Program-made: the position numbers and the translations under genes | Notes under the pieces: model-generated | Databases searched by the model: none | Told to the model about the DNA's origin: nothing | The model's input: the letters and a program-made list of their open reading frames with translations, nothing else | In this document: positions 1-4,524 of the stretch, piece after piece | How the letters are laid out: every line of letters starts with the position of its first letter | Position numbering within the stretch: position 1 is the first letter of the stretch | Assembly: GCF_937981445.1 (NCBI RefSeq) | Contig: NZ_CALJON010000013.1 | Location: 1-5,381 of the forward strand | DNA length: 5,381 nucleotides | Direction: 5' to 3' | Origin: an uncultured Veillonella sp. | GTDB lineage: Bacteria > Bacillota > Negativicutes > Veillonellales > Veillonellaceae

Positions 1-177
1 AACATTCCCTTAGGGGCAAGAATCATTGGTATTGCCGATTATTATGATTCAGCTATTAATCCTTCCACCGAATCTTGGTCTAAGAGTAAGAAAACAGCTA
101 AGCAAGAATTATTTAGCGGCTCTAGCATATTATTTGATCCCGATATCGTTAAAGCATTCATTGAAATTATTGGCTAA
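1..177 (+). CDS. C-terminal fragment of an HD-GYP / HD-domain phosphohydrolase (5' end outside the window)
   Basis: The first reading frame is open from base 1 and ends at a TAA at 175-177, giving 58 residues. They begin NIPLGARIIGIADYYD and end FDPDIVKAFIEIIG. This matches the last part of HD-GYP domains, where a run like IPLGARIIAVADAYDA is followed about 28 residues later by an FDP...VEAFL segment. The spacing between the two blocks fits the family (28 residues). HD-GYP proteins typically hydrolyse cyclic-di-GMP or act as related phosphohydrolases, often fused to receiver or sensor domains; none of that is visible here. The HD and GYP metal-binding motifs lie upstream, so activity cannot be judged. 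An oddity is that the usual DRPYR stretch after the ADxYD motif is missing; the sequence there is INPSTESWSKSKK. The gene is followed by an AT-rich region and a strong terminator at 322-353. A plain HD-domain protein is the main alternative. Confidence 0.8.
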   Translation, partial: NIPLGARIIGIADYYDSAINPSTESWSKSKKTAKQELFSGSSILFDPDIVKAFIEIIG

Positions 178-180
178 GAA

Positions 181-206
181 TATTATATACCACATAATAT
201 ATAATA
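181..206. repeat. AT-only inverted repeat just after the HD-GYP-type stop codon
   Basis: The arm TATTATATA (181-189) and its exact reverse complement TATATAATA (198-206) flank an 8-base spacer, starting three bases after the stop codon. A 9-bp stem of only A-T pairs is weak as RNA and has no T-tract, so it is a poor terminator on its own. It may be a 3' end stabiliser or simply a product of very AT-rich sequence. Confidence 0.45.
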
Positions 207-251
207 CTTAAATTATGATATATACGACGTAAAGCATACAAGTTAAGTCTA

Positions 252-321
252 AAAATATAAAATATAAAATACAAAACATAAAATACAAAACATAAAATAT
301 AAAGCATACATTATAAAGCAT
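252..321. repeat. Tandem array of five 14-bp AT-rich units
   Basis: Five consecutive 14-base units fill exactly 70 bases: AAAATATAAAATAT (252-265), AAAATACAAAACAT (266-279), the same again (280-293), AAAATATAAAGCAT (294-307) and ACATTATAAAGCAT (308-321). The second and third are identical; the last two share the ending TATAAAGCAT. The array abuts the terminator stem that starts at 322. On the + strand the RNA would be nearly all A, C and U with few G; on the - strand it would be U-rich. It is most simply explained by slippage expansion in AT-rich intergenic DNA. Confidence 0.8.
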
Positions 322-353
322 AAAGGCGTCTCTAGGAGGCGCCTTTACTTTTT
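322..353 (+). terminator. Intrinsic terminator, possibly used from both sides
   Basis: The stem AAAGGCGTCTC (322-332) pairs with GAGGCGCCTTT (336-346) through 11 pairs, one of them a G-U wobble, around the 3-base loop TAG. The run ACTTTTT (347-353) follows, as expected for Rho-independent termination of the + strand gene ending at 177. On the - strand the same hairpin is followed by TTTATGCTTTATAATG and then a U-rich array, so it may also stop transcripts arriving from comF, whose stop codon lies about 185 bases before it. No other strong stem is seen downstream of comF. Confidence 0.85.
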
Positions 354-382
354 GGCCAAATACATATTTCCTACAGCCCATC

Positions 383-499
383 TTCCTATACTTAGTTTTC
401 CTATACTTAGTTTTCCTATACTTAGTTTTCCTATACTCAGCCTTCTTAAACTCAATTTCCTAAACTCGACCTTCTTAAACCCAATTCCCTAACCCAATC
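383..499. repeat. Decaying tandem array of about eight 15-bp units
   Basis: Three perfect copies of TTCCTATACTTAGTT occupy 383-397, 398-412 and 413-427. They are followed by diverged copies: TTCCTATACTCAGCC (428-442), TTCTTAAACTCAATT (443-457), TCCTAAACTCGACC (458-471, one base short), TTCTTAAACCCAATT (472-486) and CCCTAACCCAATC (487-499). A possible ninth remnant is TTCCCCACACACAATT (500-515). Units 4-5 and 6-7 resemble each other as pairs: 430-457 and 459-486 match at 24 of 28 positions, so an older doublet duplication is likely. No coding frame explains the period of 15: the frame open through the repeats on the - strand has no plausible start and is closed by a stop within the array. Confidence 0.88.
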
Positions 500-530
500 T
501 TCCCCACACACAATTGTACCTTTTATCCTA

Positions 531-1253
531 TTATGTATGACCACCGGAAACAGCCAAACCATAAATAGTTTTAGCCTGCCCTTCTTTTTTTAGCACCTGT
601 GCTGCTGCCTCTAAGGTAGCACCAGTTGTATAAATATCATCCACTATTAATATATTTTTATTCTTGAGGCGCTCATGCTTTATATATACCTCTTTTAGTG
701 AAAAGGCATGTTCCACATTAGCTTTTCGTTCTACACGCCCTAAGGAATACATTTTCTTTGTACTATCTTTCTTCTCTAAACAATCTAACCAAATTACATT
801 ATATGTAGGCTCCCATACAGTTTGAACCCAATCTTTATAAATTACATCCACTTGATTATATCCTCGTTCAGCCTGTTTCTTAGGGCTAACAGGTATGGGC
901 ACAATATAATCTATCAATTTTAATATAGAGTTATGTTCTATATCAGTTCTTTGCTCTTTACAATATGAAGTTAAGGCAAAGGTAAATGACATTAAAAAAG
1001 GAGCCAGCCACAAGCTGCGCTCCTTCTTTTTATTAAATTTTATATGCCGAATAATATCTTTAACCCCATTATCATAGGCACTTAGTACATAGGCCTCTTG
1101 TAATTGTGAAAGCCCTTCAGGCTCAATATGACGGAAAACATATTCTTTCTCAAAACAAGCTTTACACCATTCCCCTTCATGCCAAACTGCTTGCCCACAA
1201 TGTGGACAACGAGGTGGATACAAAAATTGAAGCAATCCATGTGTTAACCCCAT
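531..1253 (-). CDS. comF: ComF family phosphoribosyltransferase-like competence protein
   Basis: The 240-residue protein has the full ComF layout. A four-cysteine zinc site lies near the N-terminus (C16, C19, C30, C33 in PPRCPHCG...WCKAC). The family block VPIPVSPKKQAERGYNQ is at 118-134, LGRVERKANVEHAF is at 171-184, and the phosphoribosyltransferase loop ILIVDDIYTTGAT, with its paired aspartates, is at 201-213. In naturally competent bacteria ComF acts in the cytoplasm to handle incoming single-stranded DNA, together with ComFA or the recombination machinery; a PRTase reaction has not been firmly assigned to the family. Length is normal (about 220-250). The start is supported by a strong AGGGGGG ribosome site 9 bases upstream. 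It is the last gene of the operon, 24 bases after recD2, which fits shared transcription with a DNA-processing partner. Presence of comF alone does not prove competence; many non-competent species keep it. Confidence 0.95.
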   Translation of the reverse strand: MGLTHGLLQFLYPPRCPHCGQAVWHEGEWCKACFEKEYVFRHIEPEGLSQLQEAYVLSAYDNGVKDIIRHIKFNKKKERSLWLAPFLMSFTFALTSYCKEQRTDIEHNSILKLIDYIVPIPVSPKKQAERGYNQVDVIYKDWVQTVWEPTYNVIWLDCLEKKDSTKKMYSLGRVERKANVEHAFSLKEVYIKHERLKNKNILIVDDIYTTGATLEAAAQVLKKEGQAKTIYGLAVSGGHT

Positions 1254-1262
1254 ACATTACAG

Positions 1263-1269
1263 CCCCCCT
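1263..1269 (-). promoter_or_regulatory. Ribosome binding site of comF
   Basis: On the - strand AGGGGGG lies 9 bases before the comF ATG (1251-1253), inside the 24-base gap after the recD2 stop. This strong site selects the 240-residue start and gives comF its own ribosome entry. A second ATG four bases upstream (1255-1257) is out of frame. Confidence 0.75.
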
Positions 1270-1277
1270 AATTGGTA

Positions 1278-3419
1278 TTACACTAATCCCTGTAAACGCT
1301 CTTTAAATAAAGTATACCGCTCTTCCCCTACTTGTGTATCGACGGCGCGCTTAATAGCCCCCTTAGTACCAATGAGTATGACTTTATTTTTTGCCCTTGT
1401 AACGGCCGTATAAAGCAAATTACGCTGCAACATATTCGCATAAGGAGGAATAAATGGAATAATCACCGTACCATATTCACTGCCTTGGCTTTTATGAACT
1501 GTAATTGCATAGGCGAGCATTATAGAGTCCATATCCTCTAAAGGCACTGTCACTTCTTTATCAGTAAAGCGTATAAATACATAGTTTTTACTAATGGCAT
1601 AGACTACGCCGATTTCACCATTAAATACTTCTAAATCATAATTATTCTGCACTTGAATGACTTTATCACCCACTCTAAAGGTCATGCCATTTGCTTTTAC
1701 TTCATTTACTTTCTCCTGAGGATTTAATCGCTGCTGAATGACTTTAGATATGGTATTACTACCTGCCGAACCACGACGCATAGGCGATATGATTTGTACA
1801 TCCAGTTCATCTTCCACATGAGCTAATTCTTGTTCATATATGGAGACAATCTGCCCCATCATATCATGAATAGTATTAACAGGTATAAAGGTAAACTCCC
1901 CTGCTTCTTCTAATACAGGCATATGGCCATCATTAATCTCATGCGCATTATCTACGATGCGATTTCCTTCATTTTGTCTAAATATAGTATCTAAACGAGT
2001 ATAGGGAATCATATCACTCTCAATTAGATCGCGAAGTATAAAACCAGCACCTATAGGTGGGAGCTGATCCACATCCCCTACAATAATTACATAGGAAAAT
2101 TCAGGTATGGCAGCCATCAATGAGTAATAAAGCTGAACATTTAACATAGACGCCTCATCAACGATAATAACGTCGGCTTCCAGCAAATTATCTTCATTTT
2201 TACTAAAATCATATCCATGACTACCTTCAACAGGCATAAGTAAACGATGAATTGTAGTCGCTTCATAGCCAGTAGCTTCCGTTAGTCTTTTAGCCGCACG
2301 GCCTGTAGGTGCACATAGGGCAATACGATTTTGCTCAGTCTGTTGAAATGCTTCCACTAAGGCCTTTACAATCGTCGTTTTTCCTGTGCCTGGACCACCT
2401 GTAATAAGGGATACTTTATTTTCTAAGGCCATTTCAATAGCTTTTTTTTGTGCAGTCCCTAGTGAAATATCTTGGTTCGCCTCAAAACGCTTGATAAAAC
2501 CTGTTATATCAAAACTAAACGCTGCGCCTTCAGCCATAATCTGTTGTGTTAAATACGCACCAGATGCTTCAGCATTATACAATTCAGGTAAATAAATATA
2601 AATAACACCTTCATAATTAGTGCTCACTAATTGGCCATACTCAAGTAACTCTTCTATTTGTGACGCAATTTCATCAGCATATCCATCAAGACGTTCATAC
2701 ACTTGACGAATTAATTCATCCACAGGATAGCAGCAATGACCATTGTCAGTTACCCCTTTTAAGACCGTAAGTAAAGCCGCTTCTAATCGACGTGGATCAT
2801 CGGGTGAAATCTGAAGGGCCCCTCGCAAGGTATCAGCCATGGAAAATGTAATGGCACTATCTAAATCCATAAGCCTAAATGGATTATCCTTTAGCACATC
2901 AATAGCTGCGGCTCCATAGAGAGTATATAATTTGCGACTCCACCGTGAACTTAGACCAGCCCCTTCTAAAAAAGCATTAATATCAACAAGAATCCCCTCA
3001 CCTCGTAAGGTATTATACAATTCTTCTTTTACACTTTTACGAAGGCCAGGAACCTCTAAAATTTCCACTGGATCTGCTTCCTTTAGCAATTCCACTACAT
3101 TCATGCCAAAATATTCAATCACTTTCTCAATGGACTTTTCACCAAAGCCCCGTATTTGTAAATTGGCTAAATATTGTCGTGCCCCAAAGATTGTATCTGG
3201 TTTTAAGCGCTCTAACTGGTGAACTTCAAATTGTGGCCCATATTTTTTATGTTCCACATAGCGCCCTTTGATTTCTAACTCATCTCCTTCTTTAGGAGCT
3301 TCTTGCTTCGCGGTGCACACTAGGCGCTCTTCATTATAATCAGTCAATAAAAATACACAATACGAATCGTTTGTATTTTTATATATGAGTCGCTGTACCG
3401 TACCACGAATTGTTTCCAT
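1278..3419 (-). CDS. recD2: RecD2-type ATP-dependent 5'-3' DNA helicase (RecD-like, SF1B)
   Basis: This 713-residue protein carries a RecD2 N-terminus: an OB-like start, then helix-hairpin-helix segments (about 80-105, RGFGEKSIEKV, and 118-138, ILEVPGLRKSV). The SF1B helicase motifs follow in order: Walker A GGPGTGKTT (341-349), Ia CAPTGRAAKRL (369-379), Walker B VIIVDEAS (417-424), III GDVDQLPPIG (448-457), IV with TIFRQ (478-482), V ITVHKSQGSEY (639-649) and VI LLYTAVTRAK (668-677). A probable SH3-like insert lies around 583-609. Length matches RecD2 (about 700-800) and not the shorter RecBCD RecD. RecD2 works without RecB or RecC, unwinding DNA 5' to 3' in repair and replication-fork maintenance. 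Its ATG overlaps the stop of the upstream gene by one base (TAATG), and I see no good Shine-Dalgarno sequence before it, so translation is probably coupled to the upstream gene. No motif is missing. Confidence 0.95.
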   Translation of the reverse strand: METIRGTVQRLIYKNTNDSYCVFLLTDYNEERLVCTAKQEAPKEGDELEIKGRYVEHKKYGPQFEVHQLERLKPDTIFGARQYLANLQIRGFGEKSIEKVIEYFGMNVVELLKEADPVEILEVPGLRKSVKEELYNTLRGEGILVDINAFLEGAGLSSRWSRKLYTLYGAAAIDVLKDNPFRLMDLDSAITFSMADTLRGALQISPDDPRRLEAALLTVLKGVTDNGHCCYPVDELIRQVYERLDGYADEIASQIEELLEYGQLVSTNYEGVIYIYLPELYNAEASGAYLTQQIMAEGAAFSFDITGFIKRFEANQDISLGTAQKKAIEMALENKVSLITGGPGTGKTTIVKALVEAFQQTEQNRIALCAPTGRAAKRLTEATGYEATTIHRLLMPVEGSHGYDFSKNEDNLLEADVIIVDEASMLNVQLYYSLMAAIPEFSYVIIVGDVDQLPPIGAGFILRDLIESDMIPYTRLDTIFRQNEGNRIVDNAHEINDGHMPVLEEAGEFTFIPVNTIHDMMGQIVSIYEQELAHVEDELDVQIISPMRRGSAGSNTISKVIQQRLNPQEKVNEVKANGMTFRVGDKVIQVQNNYDLEVFNGEIGVVYAISKNYVFIRFTDKEVTVPLEDMDSIMLAYAITVHKSQGSEYGTVIIPFIPPYANMLQRNLLYTAVTRAKNKVILIGTKGAIKRAVDTQVGEERYTLFKERLQGLV

Positions 3420-4210
3420 TAGCGTACCACTTTAGGCAAGGATTGAATAATAGTTTCAACCACATCAGAAATTGTGCTCGCATTTAAGATTTTTATATGA
3501 CAAACTTTTTCGTACAGTGGGTAGCGTTCTTCATAAAGACGGAAAATATACTCGATACTTTCTTTTAATAGTGGTCGAATTTCCATATCTAAATCATCTA
3601 AAATTTGAGTTACATCACGATGGATAAATACTACATAACCAGCATCGCGCATGAGGTCTACAGTCTTTTCAGACAATACGGTGCCACCACCAGTGGCGAT
3701 AACTGATGGACCATTATGTGCCACAATATCTTTAATCGCTTCATACTCATATTCTCTAAATGCTTCTTCACCATCATAAATGATGATATTTTGTATAGAT
3801 TTATTGTTTTTCTCTTGAATGACTGCATCAAGGTCGAAGAAATCCATACTTTCTGCTTGAGCCAACGCCTTACCTACAGTAGTTTTACCAGCCCCTGGCA
3901 TACCGATTAAGAAAATATGCTGCTGCATATGATTCTTTTGGTAATGCTTGCTAATATCCATCACACTAGTAATAAAACTTAGAGCATAGGAGCTAAGATC
4001 CTTATCCTTAAGATGCTCTACGGCCTGTTTCTTTACCATGTCTTCTCGTTGTGGTTCATAAATTCGACCATGAGAGGCCTCTTTTATTTTAGCTATTTGA
4101 AGCACCACATTAAGGCGTTCTTCAAATGTTTCTATTAATGTTTTATCTAATTCATCGATACGCTTACGTACGTCATCTAATGAAAGATTTTTAGTGTCTT
4201 CTGTATTCAT
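3419..4210 (-). CDS. aroK: Bifunctional chorismate mutase (AroQ type) - shikimate kinase fusion
   Basis: The 263-residue protein joins two domains. Residues 1 to about 92 look like AroQ-type chorismate mutase (chorismate to prephenate): LDDVRKRIDELDKTLI, EERLNVVLQIAKIK and YEPQRED line up with the E. coli domain, and R15, R32, K43, E52 and E56 match its R11, R28, K39, D48 and E52. Residues 97-263 are shikimate kinase (shikimate plus ATP to shikimate-3-phosphate): Walker A GMPGAGKTT (103-111), substrate aspartates D126 and D128 in FFDLDAVI, R152, GGG (174-176), IRPLL with R212, and R229 before YPLY. The lid before R212 (DDLDME) is short and acidic, unlike the usual RTxxD form. The start has a GGTGAGGT ribosome site. 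M95 sits where a stand-alone kinase would begin, but no ribosome site precedes it. It is first in the operon and overlaps recD2 by one base. Both domains look intact; activity is inferred. Confidence 0.9.
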   Translation of the reverse strand: MNTEDTKNLSLDDVRKRIDELDKTLIETFEERLNVVLQIAKIKEASHGRIYEPQREDMVKKQAVEHLKDKDLSSYALSFITSVMDISKHYQKNHMQQHIFLIGMPGAGKTTVGKALAQAESMDFFDLDAVIQEKNNKSIQNIIIYDGEEAFREYEYEAIKDIVAHNGPSVIATGGGTVLSEKTVDLMRDAGYVVFIHRDVTQILDDLDMEIRPLLKESIEYIFRLYEERYPLYEKVCHIKILNASTISDVVETIIQSLPKVVR

Positions 4211-4214
4211 AGTA

Positions 4215-4222
4215 ACCTCACC
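4215..4222 (-). promoter_or_regulatory. Ribosome binding site of the chorismate mutase-shikimate kinase gene
   Basis: GGTGAGGT on the - strand ends four bases before the ATG at 4208-4210. It supports this start and therefore the full-length fusion including the mutase domain. Confidence 0.65.
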
Positions 4223-4224
4223 AT

Positions 4225-4292
4225 TAAGTAATTACTCAAATAATCGGACTTAGTATCAAATAGTAAAGGAAGTTATCCTGTCTAAGTAATTA
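4225..4292. repeat. Repeated TAAGTAATTA motif with palindromes in the operon leader
   Basis: TAAGTAATTA occurs at 4225-4234 and 4283-4292, and TAAGTAATT again at 4380-4388 inside the terminator stem-loop. The first copy overlaps the perfect palindrome AGTAATTACT (4227-4236); the second overlaps TAATTAATTA (4287-4296). Both lie between the putative -10 and the ribosome site, a position where a repressor could act. In such AT-rich DNA chance is a serious alternative. Confidence 0.35.
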
Positions 4293-4309
4293 ATTATAAG
4301 CCCTATACT

Positions 4310-4318
4310 ATAATATCA
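4310..4318 (-). promoter_or_regulatory. Candidate extended -10 promoter of the aroK-recD2-comF operon
   Basis: On the - strand TGATATTAT fits an extended -10 element (TGN followed by TATTAT). It would start transcription near 4303, leaving a leader of about 90 bases before the ATG at 4210. No good -35 hexamer is found 16-18 bases upstream. The operon needs its own promoter, because a terminator (4371-4411) separates it from the aminotransferase gene. Several other AT-rich hexamers nearby could serve instead. Confidence 0.3.
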
Positions 4319-4370
4319 TATCTAGCATATAACATATAGGGATGTTTAAGTATTATACCCACTCTCACAT

Positions 4371-4411
4371 AAAAAACGCTAAGTAATTCCGTCTCGGCCA
4401 TCACTTAGCGT
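4371..4411 (-). terminator. Intrinsic terminator after the aminotransferase gene
   Basis: On the - strand the arm ACGCTAAGT (4403-4411) pairs perfectly with ACTTAGCGT (4376-4384), giving 9 pairs around an 18-base loop that contains a small inner CCG/CGG stem. The 3' arm runs into TTTTTT (4371-4376). It lies about 100 bases past the aminotransferase stop and should end that transcript before the fusion-gene operon begins. Confidence 0.8.
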
Positions 4412-4420
4412 CTTATAGCT

Positions 4421-4438
4421 TAACTCTTATGAGAGTTA
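4421..4438. repeat. Small hairpin between the aminotransferase stop and its terminator
   Basis: TAACTCT (4421-4427) and AGAGTTA (4432-4438) form a 7-bp stem with a 4-base loop. No T-tract follows on the - strand, so it is unlikely to terminate alone. It sits ten bases before the main terminator stem and could be a 3'-end structure. Confidence 0.4.
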
Positions 4439-4478
4439 GTATTACATTCACTCTTTTTTCTAAAATTGTAAATTTCTC

Positions 4479-4524
4479 TTTATTTTAAATCACTCTAAAA
4501 TTTATATTGCCTTTTATTTTAAAT
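4479..4524. repeat. 12-bp direct repeat spanning the aminotransferase stop codon
   Basis: TTTATTTTAAAT occurs at 4479-4490 and 4513-4524. The second copy contains the last codons and TAA stop of the aminotransferase gene (stop at 4514-4516); the first lies 34 bases away in the 3' flank. It could mark a small duplication or be chance in AT-rich sequence. Confidence 0.4.

Larger units (their letters stand above)
178..530. other. Repeat-rich intergenic region between convergent genes
   Basis: These 353 bases separate the end of the HD-GYP-type gene (+) from the end of comF (-). No coding sequence is convincing on either strand. The region holds, in order: an AT-only inverted repeat (181-206), a 14-bp AT-rich tandem array (252-321), an 11-bp-stem terminator (322-353), a short plain stretch (354-382), a 15-bp pyrimidine-rich tandem array that decays toward comF (383-499), and about 30 unremarkable bases. 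The motif AAAGCATACA occurs at 231-240 and again at 301-310, so the left array may have an outlying copy. Both transcription units should end in this region. Confidence 0.8.
4211..4513. other. Intergenic region between the aminotransferase gene and the chorismate mutase-shikimate kinase operon
   Basis: These 303 bases contain no convincing gene. Read in the direction of transcription (right to left), they hold a 12-bp direct repeat that begins across the aminotransferase stop, a 7-bp hairpin (4421-4438), a T-tailed terminator (4371-4411), a weak extended -10 candidate (4310-4318), two AT-rich near-palindromes sharing TAAGTAATTA, and the ribosome site of the fusion gene. I looked for a T-box or other aromatic amino acid leader and saw neither the T-box consensus nor a leader peptide rich in aromatic codons; the leader is only about 90 bases. 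Confidence 0.7.

Noticed and set aside
26..211. 61-codon frame on the + strand beginning inside the HD-GYP-type gene
   Set aside because: It overlaps the HD-GYP-type reading frame, which matches a known family, and its own translation is low complexity with no ribosome site.
200..465. Open frame on the - strand running through the 15-bp array, with a repeated KTKYR-like translation
   Set aside because: It is open only because the repeat length is a multiple of three. It has an in-frame stop just upstream, no start codon with a ribosome site before the repeats, and its continuation reads through the terminator into low-complexity AT-rich sequence.
383..499. Replication iterons
   Set aside because: There is no initiator gene or DnaA-box cluster, and the flanking genes are chromosomal housekeeping genes.
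383..515. CRISPR array
   Set aside because: The repeats are 15 bp and directly adjacent with no unique spacers, and no cas genes are present.
2932..3222. 96-codon frame on the + strand inside recD2
   Set aside because: It lies entirely opposite a well-conserved helicase N-terminal region and resembles no family; it is an antisense shadow. The same holds for 1106-1306, 1332-1541, 2386-2595, 3716-3910 and 4791-5084.
3926..3928. Internal start at M95 giving a separate shikimate kinase
   Set aside because: The methionine is at the right place, but the bases before it lack a ribosome binding site, while the upstream ATG has GGTGAGGT, so the fusion is the better reading.
4211..4370. T-box or amino acid attenuator for the aromatic gene
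   Set aside because: The leader is too short, no T-box consensus is seen, there is no leader peptide with aromatic codons, and no terminator lies between the promoter candidate and the gene.
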